A program made the translations under genes and the position numbers. 64,000 bases of DNA from Diphasiastrum complanatum (lineage: Eukaryota > Streptophyta > Lycopodiopsida > Lycopodiales > Lycopodiaceae), in assembly GCA_029204225.1 (NCBI GenBank), contig CM055103.1, forward strand, positions 25,308,656 through 25,372,655, in the 5' to 3' direction. Below, in pieces: positions 51,499 to 62,159 of the stretch. The notes beneath the pieces were generated by a model. The model saw only the letters and a list, made by a program, of their open reading frames with translations. It searched no databases and was not told where the DNA came from. The stretch's first letter is position 1. Every line of letters begins with the position of its first letter.

Positions 51499-52145
51499 TG
51501 TGAAAAATACAGATCCTAAGTGGATCTAAACTCCAAGATCATTGGCTTGAATGCTTGCACTCCAAACTACATAAGCTAGGAATTGGCAACACATTCTATG
51601 CTACCTAGAATGCAAAGAACTTGATCAAAAAGCATTTATCACAAATGGAAACTTCCATAAACATCAAGTGCGGCCCAAAATAGCATTATACAGTCCATAA
51701 TACATCAGCCTATCACTTTTGGAAAGCACCTAAGATCATACACACAAAGCTTGAACTCAATCACTACACAATGCCAACAATGGAAGGAGAACCCAATAGA
51801 AAAATCTCTCATTAAGCAAATGAATACAATGGATCTGCTCCAACCTGTTTCTCCACGGCCTACCTGCTATATATAGCTGAGAGAGATGACTCTCTCTCCT
51901 CTCTCTAGACCCTCCTTACCTAAAATATGCCCTATATAGGTAAAATTGGCATATATGTCCAAAATACATGAAAATGGACTCATTTCGAAGGTCTTGAAGT
52001 TTGACACTTCTTCATACTGAAAAAATACACTTACTAAAAATATCTAGACCTGTTTCACACGTGTGAAAAGTCAGATCCTAAACTATGTGCCATTTTTAGC
52101 AATTTTGGCCTAAAACTAGACAAGGAAATGTTGACAATTTTCACA
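51499..52145 (-). repeat. 3' LTR of the young element
   Basis: 647 bp. On the plus strand it begins TGTGAAAAATACAG and ends GACAATTTTCACA. Same sequence as 56410-57056 by direct comparison. It follows the polypurine tract on the minus strand. Confidence 0.95.
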
Positions 52146-52160
52146 CTCCCTCTTCAACTT
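52146..52160 (-). other. polypurine tract of the young element
   Basis: On the minus strand AAGTTGAAGAGGGAG abuts the 3' LTR. It overlaps the stop codon of the ORF (52159-52161). Confidence 0.9.
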
Positions 52161-55100
52161 AACTTGCTAGTTTTACAACACTACTTTGTTCCAACTTAAG
52201 AATGATCTCCATCATCAGAATAGATCTCTTCTCAAGGATCCTAATATGTACAAAATAGGACACAACATAATTGATATAGATAATAGTGTCCATATAGGAT
52301 GCTTCACTATTTCTTACATCAATTTTACATAGAATCATAAAAATGGTACATGTAAAAGAACATAGAATCTCAATTAATGAATTCCTCCATGTATCCATCT
52401 CTGGTTTCTCTGTAAAATAGCAGCAAACAAGTTGTAAATGAAAGTGATCAACAAGTGTTTGCATGCCTCCTCCACATTTCACTATACATATAGTGAATGC
52501 AACATGTATCTCCATGAATGAACTTCCATCACCACCTTGCCTTTGTAGATCTTCAATCCATGAAAGCCTTTGAGTGAATGAATGCCAAAAAGATGTGTTC
52601 CCTACTCCATTTGAATGACCAAAACCTGAACTTGAAATACTTGAAGTACCTCCACAAGATTTGCACACAATGCTTGATCCTACAATGTCAACAAGTTGCC
52701 AATTTGCCAACACTAGAATACTAGATCTTGAACTTTGTTCAAAAGAAAACATATCGACCACTTCAATACCTTTCAAGATCTGAATGAATTCATGTACTTG
52801 ATCATACAAACCAGCAATGATAACTATTCCATCTCCAAGATCCAAAGGATGCAAAACTATGGAACTAGTTTTATTGAAATTTGACAATTTCAACACATTG
52901 ACATAACAATGTTCATACATGAGATTAGACAAGTAAGGTAGAGTAAAAGGACACTTCCTTGCTGCTCCAAGAACCTTACTTGAACCTTCAAGAACCTGTA
53001 AAAATAGATCCAAAATGCCTTGACCATTTGTCTCTTCTTTGATGCTTTTCACTAGCTTCGAATTGCCACTTGTCTCTTGGTGTTGATGAAGCAATCCAAG
53101 ATCAACCTCTTGATCTTCCAATAAGACATCAAAGATCTTGCATATGTGAACATCTTCAGATCTGAAACTCTGAAGATACTCCCTCTCAAACACATGATTA
53201 AGATCCCACAAGATCTCATCAATGCTCAAATTTGACCCTTCACTATAGTTAGTGAAAACAATGCCACCATCATAAACCAAAAGATAGATTCCAACATTTC
53301 CATTTAACATGAAGTAGAGTAGGTGAAGATGAGTATCAAACCTAATCAAAACAGCCCTCTTGAGTTCATAACAAACCTCAATAAGCTCACCAATGATATC
53401 TCCCTTGCCTTGAAGAAGTTGCCACTTGAGTTGCTCCATGTAGTCTTCTTCAACCAACCTTTTGCCATCTTGACCATGAATGAACAATCCACCACAATCA
53501 TAGAATGCTTTGAGTTGATGAAGAGATGTTAGATCCATGCTTTGGATCTTCCCAAGAACCACTCTTCCATTGCCCTTTCCTTCACAAGACTCCCTCTTAA
53601 TGCTAGCACCACAAAAGTTAGAAACCTCCCTCTTGATAGTTGCACCATAAGAAGTAGAAGACTCTTGAATATTAGAAGCCAAGAAAAGAATCCTTAGTAC
53701 CTTCAACATAAGAGTGATTGAAGTACTCTCTCTTTTAAAACATGAACTTCTACTCAATGATTTAGGTAATGAGTCATATGATAATGATTCTTCCTCACTA
53801 TCGTTCATAAAAACATCATTCAAAGTACATCCTACTTTGAACACTTCACATACTTCTCTTCCTTTTGACTTGTGATCTCCCTCACCAAGTCTCATGATAG
53901 AAACCTTTGATCTACTCTTTTTATGAAGAAATGTGACACCACTTGTTGCACAAATGACTTTATCACAAAAAGATGTAAAAGAACCATTTCCTTCAAGCAT
54001 GCTCAAAGCACCATCATCTTTTCCCACATGATTACATACATCAATATGAAAAGAATTAGAAGAACAACCATCTTCTTGCAAAGAATGACACTTAGCATCT
54101 CCATCTTTTTCCATATGAACAAACAAGTCATTAGCAACAATCACTTCCAAAGAAGAATCTTCATCAACTCCATTGATGAAGTTAGCTCCTTCCTTACCTT
54201 TTCCATTTTTGCACTTGCCATCTAGTTCCATTGAAGAGCCACCAAGACTTGAAAATCTATGAGTAGAAGAGTTCAAACATGATACTAATTTAGCACCACA
54301 TGACTCCATTTGACTAGTAGGTAGCACTAGTCCATCTTCAAGATCCAATGGATCCAAAAAATTGACCATAGATTCACCAAAGCTTGCCAAGTTAGCACAA
54401 CAATTATCATCTCCAAGAAGTACATTAGATCTCAACCTAGATCTAGCATTTTGTTTCTTATGGCATTCATTTGCAAAATGTCCTTTCACTCCACAATAAA
54501 AACATTTGAACTTGGACTTATCTTGCTTCCTACTTTGCAAAGAAGAAGAATGCTTTCCATGCTCCAAACTACCTTGCTTGGACCACTTGCCTTTGAACTT
54601 GCCCTTTGTGAAAAGAGCTTCTTCATCTCCACCTTGTGTTGATGCACCACCACCTTTGGCTTGCAACCTATGCTCTTCAGCCACCAAGATCTCTTGCAAG
54701 TCATTGACACTTGGCAAGGACTTTTGTATAGCAAAGCATTGTACAAGGTTAGAATGTTCATCAAGCAAACCATTCAACATGACTTGAACTAGTTCCCCAT
54801 CCTTTATGCTTTCATCTATGCATGCTAGATCATCATTCAAGGATTTAACCTTCAAGACAAATGAATGTGCACTCTCTCCCTCTCTTTGACAACTTTGGAA
54901 GATTTGCCTTCTTAGGGTGAGAACCCTAGATGTGGATTTGGACTCATAGATCTTCTTCAAAGCATTCCATGCTTCACTTGAAGAAGTACATTTACCAACT
55001 TCTTTAAGAAGTTCATTGGTAACATTCATCTTTATGATATGTAAGGCTCTTTTAGCCCTTCTATCAAAATTTAGTTGCTCTTGAAGAATTAGAGGTCTTT

Positions 55101-55299
55101 CTTCAATTCCCACAACTATATCCATTAGCTCATTCAACTCTAGTAAAGACTCCATCCTCACTTTCCAAGTTGAATAGTTTGTAGAGTTTAACCTCTCTTT
55201 AGCTTCCAACATGATTCCACCATTGGATGTCATGATGCTAAAATCTTCTTGTGTCCTTAGGCTCTGTTCTAATGCACCTAGCACTCTCCTTTCTCTCAA
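52159..55299 (-). CDS. Gag fused to an unknown accessory region, 1,046 codons
   Basis: The ORF may start at 55299 or, by homology with other gags (MTSNGGIMLEAKERLNSTNY), at residue 23. Residues of about 23-235 are a copia Gag of the UBN2/DUF4219 type (STWKVRMESLLELNELMDIV, TSRVLTLRRQIFQS, SIKDGELVQVMLNGLL). A basic linker leads to the knuckle CFYCGVKGHFANECHKK (CX2CX4HX4C) at about residues 264-280. The remaining 760 or so residues have no DSGA, DDE, YVDD or RNase H motif. They match the decayed regions at 405-2700 and 50700-51494. This part has acidic serine-rich stretches and conserved blocks (REVCEVFKVGCTLNDV, GELIEVCYELKR, DTHLHLLYFMLNGNVGIYLL). Role unknown; packaging, RNA binding or a captured host sequence are possibilities. 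Confidence 0.9.
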   Translation of the reverse strand: MRERRVLGALEQSLRTQEDFSIMTSNGGIMLEAKERLNSTNYSTWKVRMESLLELNELMDIVVGIEERPLILQEQLNFDRRAKRALHIIKMNVTNELLKEVGKCTSSSEAWNALKKIYESKSTSRVLTLRRQIFQSCQREGESAHSFVLKVKSLNDDLACIDESIKDGELVQVMLNGLLDEHSNLVQCFAIQKSLPSVNDLQEILVAEEHRLQAKGGGASTQGGDEEALFTKGKFKGKWSKQGSLEHGKHSSSLQSRKQDKSKFKCFYCGVKGHFANECHKKQNARSRLRSNVLLGDDNCCANLASFGESMVNFLDPLDLEDGLVLPTSQMESCGAKLVSCLNSSTHRFSSLGGSSMELDGKCKNGKGKEGANFINGVDEDSSLEVIVANDLFVHMEKDGDAKCHSLQEDGCSSNSFHIDVCNHVGKDDGALSMLEGNGSFTSFCDKVICATSGVTFLHKKSRSKVSIMRLGEGDHKSKGREVCEVFKVGCTLNDVFMNDSEEESLSYDSLPKSLSRSSCFKRESTSITLMLKVLRILFLASNIQESSTSYGATIKREVSNFCGASIKRESCEGKGNGRVVLGKIQSMDLTSLHQLKAFYDCGGLFIHGQDGKRLVEEDYMEQLKWQLLQGKGDIIGELIEVCYELKRAVLIRFDTHLHLLYFMLNGNVGIYLLVYDGGIVFTNYSEGSNLSIDEILWDLNHVFEREYLQSFRSEDVHICKIFDVLLEDQEVDLGLLHQHQETSGNSKLVKSIKEETNGQGILDLFLQVLEGSSKVLGAARKCPFTLPYLSNLMYEHCYVNVLKLSNFNKTSSIVLHPLDLGDGIVIIAGLYDQVHEFIQILKGIEVVDMFSFEQSSRSSILVLANWQLVDIVGSSIVCKSCGGTSSISSSGFGHSNGVGNTSFWHSFTQRLSWIEDLQRQGGDGSSFMEIHVAFTICIVKCGGGMQTLVDHFHLQLVCCYFTEKPEMDTWRNSLIEILCSFTCTIFMILCKIDVRNSEASYMDTIIYINYVVSYFVHIRILEKRSILMMEIILKLEQSSVVKLAS

Positions 55300-56390
55300 T
55301 AAATGAAGAAGGAGAAGATCTTAAAAGATTTAGAACCCTAAATGACCTCTATCTTGAAACTATTTGGCTTTCAAGCATAGAAAGGAAGATTGAAACACAT
55401 GCAACACTTTGCACACACTAAGAATGGATTACAAACAAAATCAAACCAACCTGAACACACTCTTGCTTAAGCTCTCAAACTTTCCAGCAAGTGACCAAAT
55501 CAAGTTATGGTGTGAAGAGTTACTTGCATTCTTAGAAAATACCCAAAACTAGGATGCCAAGATTACCTAGTAATGAACAAACTTGATCAACATATGATCA
55601 ACACACTAAGATATTGATTCAACCTATAAAACCACATGTAAACCACACTTCTAAAAGTTTATAAACTCCAGCAAGTGATAAATACAAGATTTAGAGGTGA
55701 ATGAATGAGCACACTTAGTGAATCACAAGACTAGCTTCACTATCTTGTCAAATCTTGGTGTTTAGATGTAGATCTAAGATCACTTCACATGAGAATGTTC
55801 CTCAACCTGTTAAGAACCTGAAAACACACTTGCATAATGGTTAACACCTTCCAGCAAATGCTCCAATCAAATTACATAAGGAGAGTTACTTACATGCTCA
55901 ACAAAGTACACCAAAATTTATGCCAAAATTGATGACAATCTTTACAATATGCTCTTCACAATGGAGCTTACAATATGTTCACCCAAAAAGGGGATCTTTC
56001 ATCCAAATGGGAGCTTTGCTCAGCCTTTAGGAGAATTACAACTCACTCAAAAGAGCATTTGTCATCCACTTAAGAAGAAGTTTCATCCACTTAAGGAGAG
56101 TGTTCATCCAAGAATGGAGATTGTCAACAATAGGATTGAAAAGAACATTGTTAGTATTGAATATGCACAAGCCTCACAATCACAAATGATTAGGTGTTAT
56201 GATCTGATCCAAAATAGTTTCTTTTCAGCCTCTGATCTTCAATAGACCTGAAATATGCTTTTGATCCACAAGTTCAACTCACAAAACAAAGGTTAGTAAG
56301 ATTTGATCAACAAAGCAATGCAAAATCATGCTAGAACTTGATCAAACATCCAAATATCACCAAAAATGGAATACTTACTGTAAACAGAAG
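55300..56390 (-). repeat. untranslated leader with three tandem repeats of about 184 bp
   Basis: Between primer binding site and ORF lie about 1.1 kb without a supported gene. Three diverged units share a caacct...ccagcaa landmark, with CCAGCAA at 55483, 55668 and 55851. The region is where a packaging or dimerisation signal would be expected. Confidence 0.6.
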
Positions 56391-56409
56391 CCAACCAGCT
56401 CTGATACCA
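56391..56409 (-). other. primer binding site of the young element
   Basis: The complement TGGTATCAGAGCTGGTTGG abuts the 5' LTR directly. Its first 12 bases match the 3' end of plant initiator tRNA-Met. Confidence 0.93.
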
Positions 56410-57056
56410 TGTGAAAAATACAGATCCTAAGTGGATCTAAACTCCAAGATCATTGGCTTGAATGCTTGCACTCCAAACTACATAAGCTAGGAATTGGCAA
56501 CACATTCTATGCTACCTAGAATGCAAAGAACTTGATCAAAAAGCATTTATCACAAATGGAAACTTCCATAAACATCAAGTGCGGCCCAAAATAGCATTAT
56601 ACAGTCCATAATACATCAGCCTATCACTTTTGGAAAGCACCTAAGATCATACACACAAAGCTTGAACTCAATCACTACACAATGCCAACAATGGAAGGAG
56701 AACCCAATAGAAAAATCTCTCATTAAGCAAATGAATACAATGGATCTGCTCCAACCTGTTTCTCCACGGCCTACCTGCTATATATAGCTGAGAGAGATGA
56801 CTCTCTCTCCTCTCTCTAGACCCTCCTTACCTAAAATATGCCCTATATAGGTAAAATTGGCATATATGTCCAAAATACATGAAAATGGACTCATTTCGAA
56901 GGTCTTGAAGTTTGACACTTCTTCATACTGAAAAAATACACTTACTAAAAATATCTAGACCTGTTTCACACGTGTGAAAAGTCAGATCCTAAACTATGTG
57001 CCATTTTTAGCAATTTTGGCCTAAAACTAGACAAGGAAATGTTGACAATTTTCACA
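56410..57056 (-). repeat. 5' LTR of the young element, with promoter
   Basis: 647 bp, same sequence as 51499-52145. On the minus strand a CTATATATAG box (56778-56787) lies about 270 bases into the LTR. Just before it comes a GAGA/CTCT-rich palindromic stretch, a plausible promoter layout. The TATA segment is shared with the family A LTR at 57150-57646. Confidence 0.93.
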
Positions 57057-57061
57057 GAAGC

Positions 57062-57149
57062 TACTTTAAATCATTGGCAAAAGACTTGTTTATGAAGCAT
57101 AGAACCTCACTTGGAGTGTTCTCAAAGTCTATGCTAAAACTAGTTGAAG
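57062..57149 (+). pseudogene. tail of the interrupted accessory region
   Basis: The sequence resumes after the target duplication with MLKLVEEG-like coding remains and ends at the family A polypurine tract GTTGAAGAGGGAC. It is the direct continuation of 51494 once the young element is removed. Confidence 0.7.
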
Positions 57150-57646
57150 AGGGACTTTGATTTTTGATAGATTCAATTTGAATGTTGGAGACATTTGAAT
57201 CAAGCCCACATTAATGCTAGGGTTTTGTTATGGTGGGAAACCAAACTCATTAATGAGTCATGGATCTGCTATATATAGTTGTACACTCATGGGAAGAGAC
57301 ATTTTCTCTCTCTTATCTCACTTCATGCTTATACATGAGTTCTCTTGGGTTCATCTATCCATTGGTGGACTATATTTGTGATATCTTGTAATCTTGTGCG
57401 TAGAATGCTCATTTTATGTTATTTTCAAATCCATATGTGTGAAATACAGTAGCTTACTATTTCTGTATGGACAACAATTTCATCATATCATATGTTTGAT
57501 GTCTGATCAGGTTCTTATTGAGTTTGCATCTCTTTCATTAAGTAGATGTTGATTTTTCTACATTGGCAACATTGGTAGGATTGATCTATTTCTAACCAAA
57601 GATTAGGTTATGGATTTGGATCTTAAATGGTCTGAAATTCTTCACA
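57150..57646 (+). repeat. 3' LTR of the family A element, 5' end deleted
   Basis: Homologous to 2850-3350, including the TATA region (CTATATATAG) and ending GAAATTCTTCACA. About 150-180 bp of the usual LTR start (TGTGAGA...) are missing after the polypurine tract. Confidence 0.75.
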
Positions 57647-58525
57647 AGTCGTTGTAAAGACAATACTTGGTTATTGCTAATAGGAAAATGAACCATTGTT
57701 TTACGATGTTGATGTCAAAAGTCCATCCTCATTTGATATAGAATAAAATCATGAAATTCAAATGCTAATTGCAAGCGATTGAATATTGCTAGAGTTTGAC
57801 CGCCAACCGTTGATTGACATATATAGTCCATATGAAGAAGGCCCAACAACTTTTAGAGACAACTCTTTGAAGGTGTCTAAAAGCTGCATATGTTATGTGA
57901 GAGTAGGCCATAAACGTTGTGAAATTTTAATAGCCATAATACGTTTCAAGTTTGTGTGCATGGCATTTGAGTTCAACAACAAATCTGATTTCACCTACTG
58001 TTTGATTTGTGCCAAGACGAAGAATACAAAGTGTCAACATTTCTAAAGCAATAGTTGGTCCCTGGTGCATTCTTGACTTTCAAAATAACCTGAGTTTTAG
58101 CACTATGTTTTGCACGCGCAAAAAGAGAGATGATGAATTAAGTTCCAACATATAAAAAATTCACTTTCTTGGTTATACTATAGAACTTGAGGTTGAGATA
58201 TGTTTAGAGAAGTCCATGCCTACCATCTTTGACAATCCATCTACATCAATTTGAAAATGAACTGATCCAAATAAGAAACCCATGTGATTTCATTGGAAAA
58301 GAGTCTTTGCAGATCAATCACTATTATACATAAAGTCTGAACTATGATTTTGGTGTATTGTGATCTAGCAAAGCTGATCAACGATCAACAATACAGACTC
58401 TAGATACAACCAGTGCATGATTGTTTGAATGTTAGGTTGGTTATATGGAAGTTGGTGGAGTACATCATGAAATTATACATAGATCATGTCATAACTAATG
58501 GAGCTTAATTTAAGACATTATTAGG

Positions 58526-59289
<764 letters not shown>

Positions 59290-59299
59290 TCCTTTGATG

Positions 59300-62060
59300 C
59301 TTGAGGACATATGTTCTGAATATAAGCTGTAGTGGAACCAGCTTTTGCCCAAAAGGACTTCGGAAGTGTTGCATGAGCTAGCATGCACTTTGCCAATTCG
59401 ACTAAGGTTCTATTCTTTCTCTTAGCAAGTCCATTCGACTAAGGCGAATAGGAGGTAATGTATTGTTGCTCAATGTCATTGTTAAGGCAATACTCCTTGA
59501 ATTTGATGGAGATGTATTCGCCCCCATTGTCGAGCCTTAGTGCTTTAATTCTTTTACCAATTTGATTTTTTGCATGCTCTTTGAATTGTCAAAAGATTTT
59601 AAAAGCCTCCGATTTCTGCTTAATGAAATAAATAGTTGTTCTTCTCGAATATTCATCAATAAACGTAATAAAATACTTTGCGTCAAGCAACGACAGAGTT
59701 TGCATTGGACCACATATATCTAAATGAACAATGTCTTGAACATCTTTTGCTCCATGCCTATGACTTGATCTAAAGGGAATCCTAGGCTACTTTCCAAGGA
59801 TGCAACTATGACAGACAAAGAGGTTGACTTTGTTCGTTGGATAGTCGAGATTAAGTGCTAGGGACTGTTTAGACATGTTCGACACAAATGCATGATTCAA
59901 GTGTCCTAATATTTGATGCCATAGTAATGCTTTATTGACAAGAATAGAGGTTTTCAAGACTTGACTATTATCAGAATAACAATGTGCCAATCTATATAAG
60001 TATCCATGTCTATGGCCGAGTGCAAGGATCTTATTTGTCCTATCGATAATTCAACATCAATCAAACTCAAACTCTATCCTATGACCTAAATTAGTGATTC
60101 TACTTACAAACAATAGACTCATAGAGAGTTTAGGTGCATACAAGACTTTTGATAGTAGTTTAAATTGATCATGCTAGAATTTCAATCTTATAGTGCCTTC
60201 ACCTTCGATAGTGTCAGTGCTATCATTGCCATGATGAACATATTTCTTTGTACTATAAGGCGGATAGGAGTGAAAATGCTCACGATGATTGGTCATATGT
60301 TGAGTAGCTCTAGAATCCAGAAACCATGAATTGTCGAGTTGCGTCTTTTTGTCTTTAACCATAAATGCTCCGTCGTTCATGTCGAGTTCGGGAGATGTTG
60401 TGACTGCATTTTCCTGTTGATCAGGTTGCTTGTTGGCATTCTTTGTTTTTAACACCTTGCAATCCTGGATCTCATGATTAGTGCACTTGCAATAGTTATT
60501 GAACATCTTCTTCTTCGAGTGTTGGCTTGATAATTGTTCTTGTCTTTGCGTCGAACCAGATTGCTTAGAGCTTTTCTTCTTTTATCATTTTGAGCCTTTG
60601 TTGACATATAGAGCATGAGATGATGAAGTTGAAGAGGTGTCTTGACTTCGTCGATTGTCTTCTTCTAGCAACACAATGATAACTCTATTAAGAGTTAAAT
60701 CTGAGTGTGTCAATATGATCATCACCCAGTTCTCATATGTTGTTAGCAATGTCATGATTGCGTCTTGATCGTCTATGATTGATCTGACAGCGGCCATCTA
60801 ATGCAAGAGATTTTTAAACTGGTTAACGTGATTTTAAAGTGAATTACCATTCGACATCTAGATCTAACTTCATTAGAGGAGTTCTAAATCCAAAAATGAC
60901 ATTTTTAAAGATTCTTTTTGTCATGCCCATGACTGGTCTCAGGTAGCGTGTCCACGCTAGGGACCGGTAGACCAACAACCTGTAAGTTAATTGTGACTAT
61001 AAGAGAATTGGGACCCTTATGTGTACATGGTCATAATTAATGGTTGTAGGCATAAACACTTGGATTGGTATGAGTGAGTCATTGGGGAACTAGATGATGT
61101 GGCCCAGATAGGCTGCAGAGGTGTCCAATGAGGTGTCACAGTGCACTACTAGTGGTGTATGGGCCTTTGAGGGTATAAGTATACCTATTGGGCTCTCACT
61201 AGTGCATGCTTCATAGCATGACCGGTGGCAGGATGCTACCGGTGTGATGCCATACTCCTCTTTGTGATTGATCTATAGCTTGGGGGCTAGATCCATTCGA
61301 TCTAGGTTTGGTTGGGTTGGTTTCTCCACCATCAGGTTCTCTTGTGTTGCTTGTGACTAGCATGCTTAGAATAGGATCCTTGGTTTGAGGACTTTATACT
61401 CTTTATAGTTTTTCTCAAATTTTTCTTACAAATGGACCAAACAAACACTCAAATTTGAAATCTATGCAACAACTTTTTGAGTCCAAATTTTGAGTCCACA
61501 CTAAACATGGCATAGCTTTTTAGTGGTAAGTCCAATTTCTGTGGAGTTTGGTACATTGGAAAGCACTCGATGAGTGCTTTTCAATTGTATATTACATGAA
61601 ACTTTTGAGCTACGATTAAAGACTTATGGCAAGTCAAAGGTATTAGTTGAAAATAGTGTTATAATATTTTAATAATACAAAAGATATCTTATATGTTTTT
61701 GCGCAAATTCTTATATGGTCTTTTTGGAGCTCAAAAATCCCCTAATGGAAAGTTACATCTCTCACATCATATAGTGAGCTCAGGATGTCCCTTACTTCTT
61801 TCGAAGTTTGAGCTTCAAATATGTGGCCAATCTGAGTGTCTGATATATTAAGAATAATAAGCACGTATGATTTACCATCCTTTGATTTTCACTTTGAGTC
61901 AGTTGTGTTGTCTTTAAGCTCCACTTCGATACTTGTGACAACATCCCACAACTAGGTGGCGATTAGCAAGGTCTTCATCTCAAATTTTCACAAGTAGTAA
62001 TTGGATCCATTCAGCTTGAGACCAGCTTTACTTTGAGAATCCATATGGAGCTTTAGTCTA
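59300..62060 (-). pseudogene. copia gag-protease-integrase remnant, family C, interrupted
   Basis: Read right to left: gag pieces (62050-61780; then 60890-60585 with IIDDQDAIMTLL, ENWVMIILTHSDLTLN), a CCHC half (YCKCTNHEIQDC), protease NSWFLDSRATQHMTNHREHF (DSGA changed to DSRA), GAG-pre-integrase ALLWHQILGHLNHAFVSNMS and integrase YFITFIDEYSRRTTIYFIKQ, ALRLDNGGEYISIKFKEYC. Truncated near 59300 against the family B LTR. Stops and the altered protease make it inactive. Confidence 0.85.
60919..61750 (+). repeat. insert splitting the copia gag, possible solo LTR
   Basis: The gag homology breaks at about 60905 and resumes at about 61760. The inserted DNA starts TGTCATGCCCATGACTGG, a start often seen in plant gypsy LTRs, and has no ORF. 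The right boundary and any target duplication are not resolved. Confidence 0.45.
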
Positions 62061-62159
62061 TCAATAATTTGATGATGTTAAGAATGACGGCCTGTTGCAC
62101 TACAATTAGAAATCAATTATCTGATACTGAAATTTGTGATTGGCATTACCAACCATTCT

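Larger units (their letters stand above)
51499..57056 (-). mobile_element. complete young gag-only LTR retrotransposon
   Basis: A 5,558-bp element on the minus strand is flanked by the 5-bp target duplication gaagc (51494-51498 and 57057-57061). Its two LTRs are each 647 bp, TG...CA, and I could find no difference between them. A primer binding site, a repeat-bearing leader, one 1,046-codon ORF and a polypurine tract are present in the expected order. No pol function is encoded. Identical LTRs and intact reading frame show recent insertion. It must use enzymes supplied by another element, most simply a family A relative such as the one it interrupts. Confidence 0.93.
45315..57646 (+). mobile_element. 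family A LTR element, itself interrupted
   Basis: The left end TGTGAGAAATTTCAACTAG (45315) and right end GAAATTCTTCACA (57646) are family A LTR termini. They are flanked by the 5-bp direct duplication agtcg (45310-45314 and 57647-57651). Inside are an LTR remnant (45315 to about 45460), gag1 (45870-47087), an unassigned insert (47088 to about 48380), gag2-protease-integrase (48426-50560), accessory sequence (50700-51494), then the young element (51499-57056), a short tail and the 3' LTR. Two gag regions on one strand indicate a further nested or rearranged copy. The flanking duplication supports one founding integration. Confidence 0.75.
43746..58065. mobile_element. inverted-repeat-bounded element holding nested LTR elements
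   Basis: A 35-bp sequence beginning CCAGGGACCAACTATTGC at 43746-43780 recurs as its reverse complement at 58031-58065 with two differences. Without the LTR insertion 45315-57646 and its target duplication, the body is about 2 kb, reasonable for a DNA transposon. Internal frames (44294-44557, 44687-44945, 57790-58045) have no transposase motif that I know. One ends YCLICAKTKNTKCQHF, a cysteine/histidine cluster. I found no target site duplication, so the transposon reading is an inference. Confidence 0.55.

Noticed and set aside
53323-54787. Plus-strand frames opposite the 1,046-codon ORF
   Set aside because: They are antisense shadows of the Gag-fusion ORF with no independent motif.
43746-58065. 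Assignment of the inverted-repeat element to hAT from its CAGGG-like end
   Set aside because: No 8-bp target duplication is present and no transposase motif was seen, so the superfamily is left open.
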